Source: Lytechinus pictus
Lineage: Eukaryota; Echinodermata; Echinoidea; Temnopleuroida; Toxopneustidae
Direction: 5' to 3'
NCBI RefSeq assembly: GCF_037042905.1
Contig: NW_026974140.1
Span: forward strand, 14,620,001 to 14,684,000
Length of the DNA stretch: 64,000 nt
Shown here: piece by piece, positions 12,801 to 23,344 of the stretch
Position numbering within the stretch: position 1 is the stretch's first letter
Layout: each line of letters begins with the position of its first letter
Notes under the pieces: model-generated
What the model was told of the DNA's origin: nothing
Databases searched by the model: none
What the model saw: the letters and a program-made list of their open reading frames with translations, nothing else
Made by a program: the position numbers and the translations under genes

Positions 12801-15800
12801 TTAGTGATTATGTGGTATCCCTGTAATATTCAAACCTGCTATAGCATCTACACGTACATGTATAGAAAGACCCTCTATCTATAAAGACCATGGATTTGTT
12901 TTCCTGTGAAAGGCTTTCCCCATTGAAGCATGTATTATATTACAAGATCCTGTCTGTGAAGACCACCTGTCCAGATAGACCACTCTCTTCACACCCTTCA
13001 GGCGTCTTAATATACCGGTTTTACTATATCTGATGATGAATCAACACCCATTTCATTCTTTCAGGTCGTCTTCTGCGTGCCAATAACATCTCTTTCAAGT
13101 GGCAGACCTTGGCTCATTGGATCAACCTAACTGAGAGATGGCCGTATCGGATCTCTCGTCTCATAGTGTACTACCAAGAGAATGAAGAACATATTGAAGA
13201 TGATGTCGTTCTCAAGGTCATTACTGACAGGTATGTAGGTATCTAACATGCTCCTCATATCTGTAGTTGCTGATAGGTTTTACTATTTGGAGATAACTTT
13301 GTTGCGATGCTAGATAGTATCATGTCTGTATTTTGTCATAAATAATAAGATCAAAGATAATGTAAACAAAAAATGACAATTCGATAGGATATATTGCATT
13401 TGATATACAAACTGACAACTTAATAACATGTAAAGGGTAAAAGAAAAGTGTGAAAAAGGAGAATAATGATGAAGAGCAGATCTTGCAAAGCATTTTGACA
13501 GTCTATTTATTTAGCAGGTTCAAGTAATACTTCATCCTTACATTATGATGTTTTTTAGATATCTTGAGTGATGTTTCATAAAGAGTTAAATGTGACTTAA
13601 AATCATGTTTAACCCTATCTTAACTGGGCTATTTCGGACCAGTATATACTGGGGGGTCAATTTGACCCCCCCTCAGATCTCGGCCGCTGATTGCGCAATC
13701 ACCGCGAAAATTTGCAAGCGCGTAGAGCCGGATTTAAACTACAAGAGTGTATAGTAAAGTTTTTGAGATTTTTTATTAATTAATTATGCAAATAAGCATA
13801 TGAAATTTGCCATAAATTAGGTTTTTTGTGTATGTATTTGCCTTTAACTCAATTTATATAGCTAGAAGAATGCTAATTTTTGGTGGGAGTATCAATTATT
13901 ACATTTCTAACAAATATCTACAAAAAATAGCAAAAATATAATTAATTTCTTATGTATTTTTTTTTTTTTTTAATTCTTATGTATTTCTTTTTTTCATGTT
14001 TTTCCCGATGAACTTTGTCGAGGACCCTTTTGTGATCATAAATAGCATAAAATAAATCCATTTAAACCAACAAAACTAAAAATAATCATACATTTATGAT
14101 TTTTGGTCGAAAAACACAATTTGCATTGACTTTTTACACGGAATCACGTTTTTGAGCAATTTCTGGTCATACAAAACGTTGCGTAATTTTGGAACCGCGT
14201 ACCCGGGCGTCGCAAATTTGGTCTCAAAAGATGCGCAAGACTTGAAAGTAAAAAGTCAGTGAGCGGGGCAGTCAAAAAAAATTGTGCGACGGCGTAGTGA
14301 CAAAATTTGTTGAGGGGGGGGGTCAAATTGACCCCCCCCCCCAGTTTAATAAGGGTTAAGCAGCAACATACGCATGATATGTAACTTGTAATCCCAATAC
14401 ACTGTAGATTGCATCCTTCAAGTGTTAGCTGACCAATGTGGTGTTACAATATATGTCACATATTTTACCGTAATTTCTAATCACCCCCCTTGTTCTATGG
14501 ATTCCTATTTCCAGGATCAGTGATGATCTTCTGACACTCCATGAATCAGACCCATTTGCAGACTTGGACCAAGATGGACGTAGCTTTATGGTTTGTCTTG
14601 CCAGGCATACCCCTCAACTAACCTGTGGAGATCTCAGAAACTTTCTCTCATGTACCTGTAACCTGGATCCACAGCTTAGGAAACAGATCAGAGGTGAGAG
14701 ATGTATTTCAATTGATGGTGATGTAGGGTATTGAGGGAGTTGTAGAGCAAATGGGAAGTCTGACAGAATTATTTGCTCTATATCTCTTCTTACCTGCAAA
14801 GAAACCATGGGATATTTGCAAGAAACTTAATATTTTCCATTCAAAATCAAGCATAAGCTGAAAAATCGAGCACAGGTCCTTAGTTTAAATGCAAATTTGT
14901 AGTTGATTTGCATTCAAGCTGTGGTATACAATATTGCTAATAGCACTGTGACAGTATAATTCTTCTTAGAAGTTGGGTGATTTCAATTTCAGTGTTGACC
15001 TTTTGGTGTTGGTGTTAGGTCAATTTTTACACTAGCATAGCACCAAACATAAAATCGAATTTTTCCTGAAAAGTCATTCACGAGGTGTTGAGCATTTAAT
15101 ATTGTGATCTGTTTCGTTTTTTGTAAACTTAGAATAGGTTTTAGAAACAATCCAAATTGTGCTTGCAACACCAAATTTGAAAATTATCCATTGACTAAAA
15201 TAATCAAGTAATACATAACTTCTCAAATATCTCTATATTTTATTTTCTTGATAGATTCCATTGAGACCACAGATCCTGCAGGAACCCTTCCAAACATGAG
15301 TAGCCTGGTCAGACCACAAAGCTTTGCCCATAGCTTCCCATCCCAACCCATCGCATCACGAGCCTCCCTTTACTCCTCTATCAGCGATACCCCATCTCGT
15401 CTCAACTACCAAATGATGGCTTCCAATCCTTTCATGAAGAAGGTAAGACAAGGTTCTCAATTCTTCAAACTTTTTACTCAGTGGAGGGTTTTAATATTAT
15501 TGATGCTTGTGCCCTGGGATATTTGACAGCAGTATGCTGTGATTCTCAATTTTCATTATGAAAGAAGATAAATTTCATTCCTGCTTTTGTCAGCATTATC
15601 ATAATTATTGCCTATATCATACATGTAGATATCACTGGTTCATTATACTATCCTAATGAGAATTGTGCTTTTGGATTGGGCATTTATTTTTGAGAAATTT
15701 GCCTGATCCACTGACTGACATATTTTATTATAAAAAGAAGTGTTATATCTGTTATCCACTAGTAATAATTAAAGTATTCCTCTCACCTTTAACCCAGATT

Positions 15801-17759
15801 CTACAAAGTCCTGCATCCACCCCTCAGCCAGGGATTCTCACTGTCAAGGACGTTTGCGACAGACTTCTTAGTCTGGACGGCATCGACAAACATTCGATTC
15901 CCCGTTACCAGACTCGCATCGCAGAACACCACATCAATGGCCACGTCCTGTTACAGTGTGAACTTGATGAACTCAAGACAGTCCTGGACATGACGTTTGG
16001 TGATTGGCAACTCTTCAAGGCCATGGTGATGCAGATGAGGGGTCAGGCCATGAGCGCCGCCGCCACTCCACATAGCCCCAGTCAGGCCAGTAGCGACCCT
16101 CTAGTAGATGGAGAGGAAGAACCTGAGGAGAAGCCAGAGGAGCCGGTTGATCCGGCCAACGACTATCTTAACCTGAGTTACGAGGAGCTGCGGAAGAACT
16201 CACAGATGTCGTCGCAACGGTCATCGATTCATAACTCGCATCTGTCCCTGGGGACATTGAGAAGCGAATCCTCTCACCCAGAGACTTCCAGTGGTGAGAA
16301 CACACCGGCAAGGAAGCGCACAACAAGTGGGCCACAAAAGTACTCCACGTCCACGAGCCTCGCCGGTATGTTGGTCAGCATGGATAGTGGCATTGAACAA
16401 AGCAATAAAAATATTCAGGATGGTGCTCAGCAGACTGTTAGTGTAGGTACTAGTGTGAACAATACCACTGTGACAACCACACCTTCTAAAAACACCAGGG
16501 TTGTCCCAGTGACAACCACCACCAAATCAACAGCCAGCGTAGGGACCAGCACAGGGCAGATGACGGTTGCTGCTGTTCATCCGAGCAGCAACGGACAGAA
16601 ACCAAGTGATGGAGGAGGAAGAGAGAAAGAGGCAAATAGCAGTACGTCATCAGAGAGTAGTACTGATATCACAGCACTAAGAAGAGATAGCAGAGGAGAC
16701 ATCTCAGAAGATGATGCTACTCTCACACCTGAGGATGCCAAACAGGAAACAAGAACTACATCTTTGTTAAGTAGTGGTGGTGGTGATAAAGCAAAGCATA
16801 AATTAGAAAGGCAGATTCAGGAAGTGGAAGAAGAGGAGGAAGATGACAAAGAAAGTTCACCATTATTGCAAATAAAAGAGCCCATAGACATCAAATCAAA
16901 GAGCAAAGTTAAAGAAAAGTTGTCAAATGGGAGTGTAAATGAGATGTTGACAGAGAGTAGCGAGAGTCCGTTGCACCTGTCGAGCTTGGTATCAGGTGAA
17001 GAAACAAGTAGCAGTGAGCAGGGCTCACGACCGGTTGAACAGGATGACCGTTATCAAATAAGTCCCACCCTTAAGGAGCAGGTCACAAGAGATGTCAATA
17101 AAATGTTTGAGAATTTGCAGACAGAAATTACAAGTCGTTCCAAGGAAGGTCAGCCCACCGTAATTACAAGTCCTACGACGGGTCGGATACGCGTTATACG
17201 TCCTGTCAAAGTAGAGCAGCAAACGCATGATTTATCGTTGCTTGCTAGTTATTCCACCTTCATACCACCGGTACGTGAGTTAGACAGTGTGCCAGAGTCG
17301 CACGTGGCAAGTTCCACGTCAGTGTCGTCCGTTGGGAAGCAGCGACGTGTCATGGGAGGGAGCCCTATCAAACATTCGCAATCCGTGGGGGCCATTCCCG
17401 CCCCCTCACCGTCCATCACCAGTCAGGAATCCTACAGCCGCTTCTCTGATACAGGAGCCGGTCTCCATGAAAACAAGCGGACTTTAGACCAAAGCTTTGA
17501 CGAGTTCATCAAGCTCTCGCTGGGCGAGCAGCGCAAGAAGCGTCATCAGATTCACACACAGCTCTCGTTTGAGAATGAGAGGAAGCCAGGGAGAGGTGGA
17601 CAGCGACAGATGAACCAGAGCGAACTGATCAGGAGATCGGCACCCATGCTACTCAACCCCATGGGACGATCTCCCGAACAAAGCATCGACATCGATGATG
17701 AAGCCACCCCTACCACGGAGAAGCAGAAGTCTGTGGATGATGGTCATTCGGTTGTTTGA
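664..17759 (+). CDS. KIDINS220: KIDINS220/ARMS, 3' part of gene (12 exons)
   Basis: Scaffold of neuronal and other plasma membranes; in vertebrates it links neurotrophin and other receptors to CRKL/MAPK signalling and is a kinase D substrate. Exons seen: 664-841, 1676-1837, 2121-2330, 2734-2890, 4337-4488, 4977-5659, 8722-8832, 11547-11745, 13065-13230, 14515-14693, 15255-15442, 15798-17759. All have GT-AG borders, and phases match throughout (4347 nt, 1448 codons plus stop). Domain order is end of ankyrin array, Walker A (ARWGSGKS), first membrane pair, linker, second membrane pair, Walker B (VVIVDGLD), conserved WINLTE/WPYR block, SAM-like domain, long Ser/Thr-rich tail and a C-terminal HSVV that fits a class I PDZ ligand. 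This order is specific to KIDINS220. The start codon and most ankyrin repeats lie outside the window. TGA stop at 17757-17759. Confidence 0.96.
1676..1837 (+). CDS. KIDINS220: KIDINS220 exon: KAP P-loop (Walker A)
   Basis: Acceptor CTGTAG, donor CAAG|GTAAGT. The reading ends [45 protein letters not shown] is a complete Walker A motif with lysine and serine intact, so nucleotide binding looks preserved. KAP NTPases carry membrane helices inserted after this point, which the next exon shows. Confidence 0.95.
1889..2034 (+). repeat. (TGG)n/(TGA)n microsatellite in a 283-bp intron
   Basis: About 60 bp of GGT/TGG followed by about 75 bp of GAT-type triplets. Fills roughly half of the intron between the Walker A exon (ends 1837) and the first membrane exon (starts 2121). 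The long Gly/Val/Asp/His open frames here are products of the triplet repeat, not genes. Confidence 0.95.
2121..2330 (+). CDS. KIDINS220: KIDINS220 exon: first membrane pair
   Basis: Starts [11 protein letters not shown] and contains two hydrophobic segments, roughly [20 protein letters not shown] and [15 protein letters not shown], separated by a short charged loop (VDDFSFKS). These are the first two of four predicted membrane helices. Phase 1 to phase 1, donor LG|GTAAGT. Confidence 0.93.
2734..2890 (+). CDS. KIDINS220: KIDINS220 exon: post-helix linker
   Basis: Finishes the second helix (ALVYFGHR) and runs through a basic/aromatic stretch to [14 protein letters not shown] sequence and AKVLPVR. 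The AKVLPVR end with phase 2 matches the next exon's RFIFGDH, the equivalent of the conserved KALPVRF motif in the family. Confidence 0.9.
2974..3941 (+). mobile_element. DR1-bearing interspersed element, copy 1
   Basis: Starts GTCTCACCTGCATAGCAGAG (a self-complementary hairpin GTCTC...GAGAC), then a CGG-rich stretch and about five internal subrepeats of 150-180 bp. It ends GGCATTCCACTTGTT. GTCTCACCTGCAT also occurs inverted about 25 bp from the 3' end, giving subterminal inverted repeats. Perfect AGGTCAAAGGTCA at 3198, 3390, 3553 and 3715. No coding capacity. Lies in a KIDINS220 intron. Class not identified. Confidence 0.8.
4337..4488 (+). CDS. KIDINS220: KIDINS220 exon: linker before second membrane pair
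   Basis: Acceptor TTACCCAG, donor GATG|GTAAGT. Reads [16 protein letters not shown], then a conserved block containing [18 protein letters not shown]. The 3' half of this exon together with its donor is duplicated just downstream (see repeat at 4401-4665). Confidence 0.92.
4401..4665 (+). repeat. 118-bp exon-edge duplication, about 2.2 copies
   Basis: The unit beginning ATTGGTAG at 4401, inside the KIDINS220 exon, recurs at 4519 and partially at about 4637. Copy 2 contains a diverged copy of the exon end and a second donor-like site (ATA|GTAAGT, GT at 4606), 117 bp after the real donor at 4489. Copy 3 breaks off after GGTATCATTAGAGAAGG. Confidence 0.85.
4977..5659 (+). CDS. KIDINS220: KIDINS220 exon: second membrane pair and Walker B
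   Basis: A 683-nt exon. It begins [13 protein letters not shown], then two helices ([18 protein letters not shown] and [19 protein letters not shown]), a basic amphipathic segment, and the NTPase core with [14 protein letters not shown], where VVIVDGLD is the Walker B strand. It continues through [20 protein letters not shown] and [16 protein letters not shown], the hallmark C-terminal block of the KAP domain. Ends phase 0 at TCGAGG|GTAAGT. Confidence 0.97.
6074..6331 (+). mobile_element. Short TTAA-type MITE
   Basis: Ends are inverted: AGGCCAAATCCACTCTAA at the left and the reverse complement of TTAGGGTGGACTTGGCCT at the right. A TTAA precedes it and TTAT follows, so a decayed TTAA target duplication is likely. 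The ends resemble those of the larger element at 41459-42063 (AGGACAAGTCCA) and the half-copy near 33645. Confidence 0.6.
6969..8133 (+). mobile_element. DR1-bearing interspersed element, copy 2
   Basis: Same termini as copy 1 (GTCTCGCCTGCATAGCAGAG ... GGCGTTCCACTTGTT) with seven or so internal subrepeats, the longest copy here. One perfect DR1 at 7169-7181; the others are degenerate (for example AATGTCAAAGGTCA near 7519). Several subrepeats have mutated, so this copy looks older than copy 1. Confidence 0.8.
8722..8832 (+). CDS. KIDINS220: KIDINS220 exon, 37 codons, possibly a cassette
   Basis: A T-rich tract and ACGATAG acceptor precede an open 111-nt block ending AAAAAGG|GTAAAC. Only the phase-0 reading is open: it contains [20 protein letters not shown] and ends KTQPLKTKR. 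Both ends are phase 0, so including or skipping it keeps the frame. The residues are Ser/Pro-rich and not a recognisable domain, matching the variable linker in this position of the family. Less certain than its neighbours. Confidence 0.65.
8833..11546 (+). other. KIDINS220 intron, nothing identified
   Basis: A 2.7-kb AT-rich intron with scattered poly-T and no recognisable element, exon or RNA gene. Open frames here (for example 10215-10577) lack codon structure, splice support or recognisable motifs. Confidence 0.5.
11547..11745 (+). CDS. KIDINS220: KIDINS220 exon 8 in window, with amplified 3' edge
   Basis: Acceptor ATATTTAG; begins [17 protein letters not shown] and ends with the conserved block [20 protein letters not shown]; donor CACTG|GTGAGT at 11746, phase 1. 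The last 59 nt and the donor form the first unit of the 76-bp tandem array that follows. Reading through this first donor meets a stop at 11766-11768, so the first donor should be the productive one. Confidence 0.95.
11687..12808 (+). repeat. 76-bp tandem array carrying 15 copies of a 5' splice site
   Basis: The unit runs from GTTTAGTGATCTCAGTCC through CTCAATATCGTCTCAATCAC to TG|GTGAGTTGACACTTTAG. The first unit is the real exon end. Donor GTs fall at 11746 and every 76 bp to 12658 (13 units), then 12706 after a 28-bp deletion and 12782, 15 in all. Copies are more than 90% alike except the last two, which have decayed. The unit length, 76, is not a multiple of three. Only the first unit is needed for the protein. 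Confidence 0.97.
13065..13230 (+). CDS. KIDINS220: KIDINS220 exon: conserved WINLTE block
   Basis: Acceptor TCTTTCAG, donor GACAG|GTATGT. Reads [19 protein letters not shown], then [20 protein letters not shown]. This block is among the best conserved parts of the protein between invertebrates and vertebrates. It completes the glycine codon split by the exon-8 donor. Confidence 0.95.
13613..14355 (+). mobile_element. piggyBac-like MITE (TTAA, CCCT...AGGG)
   Basis: Flanked by TTAA at 13609-13612 and 14356-14359. Left end CCCTATCTTAACTGGGC and right end CCAGTTTAATAAGGG are inverted; inside both lie GGGGTCAAATTGACCCC-type palindromes. The TTAA target plus CCCT termini fit the piggyBac superfamily. 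At 743 bp with no transposase it is non-autonomous. It sits in the intron before the exon at 14515. Confidence 0.75.
14515..14693 (+). CDS. KIDINS220: KIDINS220 exon
   Basis: Acceptor TATTTCCAG, donor CAGAG|GTGAGA. Encodes [20 protein letters not shown], followed by [20 protein letters not shown] and ending [11 protein letters not shown]. Phases 2 and 1 fit both neighbours. Confidence 0.95.
15255..15442 (+). CDS. KIDINS220: KIDINS220 exon: Ser/Pro-rich linker
   Basis: Starts after TTGATAG and ends MKK|GTAAGA, phase 1 to 0. Encodes a Ser/Pro/Thr-rich linker ([20 protein letters not shown]) with no folded domain, leading into the SAM-like domain of the last exon. Confidence 0.9.
15798..17759 (+). 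CDS. KIDINS220: KIDINS220 terminal exon: SAM-like domain, acidic/Ser-rich tail, PDZ ligand
   Basis: A 1962-nt (654-codon incl. stop) last exon opening [20 protein letters not shown]. The first about 80 residues form a SAM-like helical domain ([16 protein letters not shown] ... [20 protein letters not shown] ... [15 protein letters not shown]). The remaining about 560 residues are low-complexity Ser/Thr/Glu-rich sequence with an acidic run ([11 protein letters not shown]) and later basic patches ([10 protein letters not shown]), as in the family tail. Ends DDGHSVV, with Ser at -2 and Val at 0, a class I PDZ-binding pattern. Stop TGA. Confidence 0.95.
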   Translation: MLQSPASTPQPGILTVKDVCDRLLSLDGIDKHSIPRYQTRIAEHHINGHVLLQCELDELKTVLDMTFGDWQLFKAMVMQMRGQAMSAAATPHSPSQASSDPLVDGEEEPEEKPEEPVDPANDYLNLSYEELRKNSQMSSQRSSIHNSHLSLGTLRSESSHPETSSGENTPARKRTTSGPQKYSTSTSLAGMLVSMDSGIEQSNKNIQDGAQQTVSVGTSVNNTTVTTTPSKNTRVVPVTTTTKSTASVGTSTGQMTVAAVHPSSNGQKPSDGGGREKEANSSTSSESSTDITALRRDSRGDISEDDATLTPEDAKQETRTTSLLSSGGGDKAKHKLERQIQEVEEEEEDDKESSPLLQIKEPIDIKSKSKVKEKLSNGSVNEMLTESSESPLHLSSLVSGEETSSSEQGSRPVEQDDRYQISPTLKEQVTRDVNKMFENLQTEITSRSKEGQPTVITSPTTGRIRVIRPVKVEQQTHDLSLLASYSTFIPPVRELDSVPESHVASSTSVSSVGKQRRVMGGSPIKHSQSVGAIPAPSPSITSQESYSRFSDTGAGLHENKRTLDQSFDEFIKLSLGEQRKKRHQIHTQLSFENERKPGRGGQRQMNQSELIRRSAPMLLNPMGRSPEQSIDIDDEATPTTEKQKSVDDGHSVV

Positions 17760-18185
17760 TAAAGCGCCCTCTTTGTCTGTTATATATTATTGGTAGTACT
17801 GCTCATAGAGAGTAACTTAATCTTGCCAAAGTATGCGCTTTACCCAAGATTCAAGACTAATTGTGGTACGTTCAAATATTACTTGAGCAGTATGATTATA
17901 TTATCTGATAGATAGATCTTATTGAATATGAGAGTGTCATGGAAAGCTTATATATATTTTAAAATATATATATATATTTGAGAATGATGTGATGTCTCTT
18001 TTCTAGCATCGATGCACATGGTTGCATTTTTTTCAAAGTTTGCTGTGCAAAAATAAATTTTGTCAGGATGGCATTGATGCCAGCATTGGTCGACAGTAGC
18101 TGTTGAAAGAATTGCAGAGAAGATGAATATCAAATTAATATCTTTAATGGGTACTATTAAATAAACTTTGTAATAAAATATATGA
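17760..18185 (+). other. KIDINS220: Probable KIDINS220 3' UTR with poly(A) signals
   Basis: AT-rich sequence after the stop. AATAAA hexamers at 18052-18057, 18160-18165 and 18172-18177 are candidate polyadenylation signals; the last two lie 13 bp apart. The true cleavage site cannot be read from sequence alone. Confidence 0.55.
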
Positions 18186-18189
18186 ACTT

Positions 18190-21100
18190 GAATAATGTGA
18201 TGTCTGTAATTTTTCATGATCGTTTCAAAGCTATATTTAAGTAAATTTTTGCTATGTATTGAATGATATTCATTTTAAACATAAAGTGGTAACCTAATTA
18301 GTTTTATATTTGTGTCATAGAATTACGGTAGTATATGTAAAAACACAATGATCCTAAAACTTATATCTGTAGAAATTAGATCAATCGTGAACGACTATTT
18401 TAATTGATAATTTTTTGTATTTTGTTATGCTTTCGTTTCACAAATCTACACAGATGATCCTTGTTAAAATTTTCATCCCCAAGTAAATTCCATGAATTTC
18501 CTATAATAAAGTAAGATATTTGAATACAGAGATAATTCCATTTCAGCTATGAAAAGGGACAAGGGTTTGACATGTTTATGAATTGTAAATGAAATGTGAG
18601 AGTGATTTGTTGTTTGCAGCTATATTTATTTTTTCATTTATTTTATTGATTGATTGATTAATGAATGACTGCACAAATGTGTAGTTACTGACCTTTGTAT
18701 CAGTCAGTACTTTCCCTTTGACACATCAAAGCCTGGCTTGTCCTCTCAAAAGTTTATTGGGCTTTAGGGAACCGGAGTTTAAAAGGGTTAATACCTATTA
18801 ATGTAACCTCTACAAACTTGAACTTTGAAGCACTGATAGAAAAGGGGTACACCTGAAAATGGAAAGAATGAACTGAAGACTTGCAATAATAGAAGAAAAT
18901 ATTTTGTGATCCAGTTTATGTTTTGAATGTTAATAAATTCAGTATCCCTCTGTTTTTGCTGTAATACCAATATCCATTTCTCATTTCATAGAATATTAAA
19001 AAAAATCAATTTCTTGTATAAAAAGGGTTCATTATCATTTAGTTCAATTCCTCTTAAGTGTCACTTCTAGGATTACTAGCATCTCTTACCAATATTTGGT
19101 TCTTCTTAGTAAGTCATATTTAGCATTGATCCTACACATGATCTGGCAACAACTAACTGCTTATTAAGGGCAAAAAACTAATTAAGGTATGGTTTGACTG
19201 AATGTCAAAATGATTAAGATTGTAATTATTATTAAGATGAATTGCAGTTTTATGGGATTAATGTGTATTATTTGGTTTTGATTGGTGACAACTAAATATT
19301 TACTATTGATTTAGAACAGTGAGGATCATTATTAGGGCTGATGGAAGGGATTATGTTTGTCTATAATAATGTGTAGATTTTGAATGGAGGCAATTGTCAC
19401 AGGGGAAATTTTTGCATTCAAATCAAGCTGATTCAGAATGTTGTCATTTTCCAATTGCTGACATTCACCTCATTTTTGCACTCATTTCATGAACTGACAA
19501 TAATTCAATTTTGTACTTATTAATGAAATGATAATTTTTTTTTGTACTTATTACAATTATTATTCTTCCCAGAAATTCAATGTACAATTATTATTCTTCC
19601 CAGAAATTTGATGAAAAACCCATGGGGTTCCTCTTGAATATTTCCACTGGATTAATTGATTGACCGGCCTATCTTGTAGGATGATAGCAGTAAGTCTAGA
19701 ATAAAAGCTCACATAGGTTAGAAGGTGCAATACATGTACATCTTATTAAGCTGAGAAATACCAAAGAAACAATAGAAGCCATAGAGTCATCAGGTTAAGT
19801 AATATTTCATTGTAAGCAGTAAAGGAATATGACAAGTATTGCTAGTTTTATCTCATGAGTCTTCTTTTCATATACTGTATGATGATAGTACATTCATTGA
19901 ATGATGTAAACCTGATTAATAACGGGTTCATTCATAATCTTTCAAAAATACTAATAGCATGTTACAACATTAACACAGTGACATTAGTTTCATAGACTCT
20001 AATGAGTTTGCACTAGTCATTTTAAGTATACTTCTTTTTTTTCAGTAAACAAATGAGAAAGACATGTAGCTTTTTTCTGTTGACTAACTGCATAAAAACA
20101 AAAATTCTTTCCTTCTCTTTTTGTCAGAAATTAATAAATTTTCATAATGCAGTTTGGTGAATACACAACTATTGTCAAATGGATGATAAATTGGCATTTA
20201 ATTCCCAGCTATTCACTTCATTAAATTAATATTTGTTCATTGAAGGTACCATAAACAATACATTTACATTCATTTATTTACATTAATTTACAATACTAAC
20301 AAATGTATTCAAAACAATGAATCTTTCCCCTGAGTGCCTGGTAATATTTCTTCCTAGCTTGTTTGCCATGTCAGGTAAGCCCTGTAATGGGCTAAAGTGT
20401 CAGGTAGTTGTGAAAAAAAGTAATGAATTTGAAGCTAGTTGCGATCAAAATTCAAATCATAAATTGATACGATCGCAAGTGATCTTAGACCTGTATCAAA
20501 TCCAGTCGCAACTGTAATGACAGTGTACATGTACATGTCAAATAGCCAGTACAGAATGGTATTATTTTGTCTACCATATGATATAAAGTTTTGGTATGAT
20601 GATAATGTATGGGAACCAATTTTGAACCTCATGATTTGAATTTATTGGTTGTGAAGTGGAGAGCATCACAGTGGCAACATTAACATACATGTATTCAATA
20701 TCAAGTTAGAGATTGATTTTATTGGAATGTCTATTTATATATAGTGGGATTTCCATCATACTTTCAGTTTTCTTTTTCTTAAATGATTCTCTTTTGCCGG
20801 GGGGGGGGGGGGGTGTTGGGAGTTAAATTGTCCCCTTTTGAACTGCTTAAAGCATAATGTTTTATTATCTTTGATTGAAATCTACTAAACATTTTCTTAG
20901 TTTTGTGTCTCTTATTTATCTTGCTGAATTTCTCATAAGAAATTTATATATTGTTAGATACATATACATGTAGGTATAAGAACAATTGTTTTACCTGTTC
21001 CTGTCTAATTTGATATTTTGGTGATCTGATTTATTGCAATTATTGGCCTTGTGTGTGAGTAAATGAATAAATGCAAATGGCTATGTGGATTAGATCATTG

Positions 21101-23001
21101 TTATATTGATGATTATTATTATCATTGAAGCTTATTTAGACTTTTTAGGTGCGAAATTATATCATTATTTGCAGCTTGAGAAGTTTTTTTTTCGTCCAAA
21201 TCTCCCATAAAACAGCAAATTGCATTTCTATTTAGTGATTTATAATCTAGCTATAAAGGAACATGACTGCATGCTTTTACGTGAAAGGGTTTTTGTGTCT
21301 ACCTATCCCAACCTCATGATTGTTTTGAACATGAGGGGTGTTTAGTATTACAGTAAATTTACAATATACATTGCATTTCCAGTACAAGAGAGCCAAATCA
21401 TTTTAGGTCACCGTTTGTCATCTGTATAAAAACAAAATTGTGTGCAATTGCCTAGTTTGAGGACAGCAGATTATCATATGGAGATGAATTATAATGTACA
21501 AACTCTCCATTTCGCTGTATTTTATGTTTTGTATTTATTTGTATATTTTGATTTGTCGATATGGGGAAGAAGTGGAGCAGATTCTACTTTATATAGGGAT
21601 TTGTTTTGTTTTTGTTTACAGTACAAATTGTATTTACTGAAATAGATGTTTTTCTCCCTTTTTTTATGCCCACAGTTTTGTCATATCTCACATGCTTTTT
21701 ATGTAGGATGTAGAATACATGAAGGCCATATTCACGTTTGATATTCCGGTCTGACAATAAGATACTGGTAGTTAGAACACAATGTACAGTATTAACAGAT
21801 GAGATGTGTGAACAGTTTCTTAGTGTATGGTGTACCACTATGAATTTTTAACCTCATACCAAGTGTTGAAACTATTTGAAAATTGATGATGAAAATATAT
21901 AAATAGCTTTCATGGCGTGAAAGCAACTTTGAAAAAATGCAACGGAATTTGTCTTGTGATCTTTTCGAGTTTATGAAATGACATGGGGAATTGAAAGAGA
22001 GAGAAAGATTTCGAGACTACCAAAACAAGAGAATCATTTCACATTTTTGGGGAAAAAGCAGGTCTACCTATCCAATATTGATATAAGAATATTTATTGGA
22101 ATGAAAAAACATACAAAGTTTTAGGGATCATTAATTGACAAGACTAACCTTAAAATCCAATTATTTCACAATTAAATTTCTTTTAAATGAGCAATTAAGG
22201 CTGCAACCCTCACAAGGGATAAAGGGGGTTGGGAGGGGGTCATGAACAGTCTTTACTTGAAATGGTCTGTTCTCCCTCCGAAAGTACAGGTAATTCCTAG
22301 ATAGTCCATTAACAATATCAGACATTGAGAATGAACTTGGAAATTGAAATCTACGAATATACACAAATATATGGCAAATTATTCACAATTGTAATCAAGT
22401 GCTGTGCCGCATGAAAACTTAACTTTGTGCAATTCATCGCCCACTATATCACATCCATTTCAAATGACATTTCCCTGATGTCTTATGAGCTTTAAATGAT
22501 AGGTATATATGAATTGCACCATGTTTGTTAAACATTACTTGGCTGTTGCCATTCAGAGAGGTAGAGAGAGAGAGAGGAAAGGGGAGATAGAGAGTTATAT
22601 ATGAAATAATTGGAAATGGTCATTCCTATTGGCATTATACCAAGAATATATCACTATGCTAACAAGCTTTTGATTCACCATCAATTTATTTCACTTTACA
22701 AATCTTTACAAAAATAGGAATTTTCATATACAATCTATGGACAATACTGATATAATATTTCATTCATGATTAATAAATAAATCAACTGTTATTCCATATC
22801 ATGAACACACATGATAAGTACATCTATTATCAAAGAAAAAGGGTACGTATGGTATGTACCCTTCATTGATATAGCGATAAAAAAAATCTAAGCTATCTTG
22901 CCAACAAAATATGATAATAAATGATGTTGCTATTTATGGTGGTGTGATTTTAAAGCATGACAATCAATGACCTAAAATATTTGGATCGAACTTGACACAG
23001 A
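18190..23001. other. Intergenic, no gene seen
   Basis: AT-rich sequence between the convergent KIDINS220 and MOSPD2 genes. Holds a G-run (about 20799-20814), a short GA tract (22556-22577) and many TACATGTA-like palindromes. No exon with both splice sites and conserved protein sequence was found on either strand. Confidence 0.5.
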
Positions 23002-23162
23002 TGCAGGGGTGTGAGAGTTCAGATTTTTTTCGTTTTGATTTTCAGCTTATTTTTGGCTTTCCTCTGTACAAAAAGTATGGGAGCTCTTTCTATTTCAGAC
23101 TTTTTCTACAAGTTTCAGCTTTTTTCTGATCTTTTTATATAGTGACCACTCACACCCCTGCA
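23002..23162. mobile_element. Small inverted-repeat MITE (TGCAGGGGTGTGAG)
   Basis: TGCAGGGGTGTGAG at the left is matched inverted by CTCACACCCCTGCA at the right end; the interior is T-rich and about 130 bp long. No coding. A related CACACCCCTG end occurs alone near 55888. Confidence 0.6.
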
Positions 23163-23344
23163 CAGAAGTTCAATCCAAATCGGCATGAAAAAAAATGTAA
23201 ACATGATTGAGATCTGTTGTTTTCAGAATGATTAACATAATACACTTGCAGAATCTCAATTCAAAGTATATCTTTTCTTCAGTTTACAATCATACATGTA
23301 ATTGTATGAAAAATTGAAGAAAAAAAACAGTATTCTTTACATTT

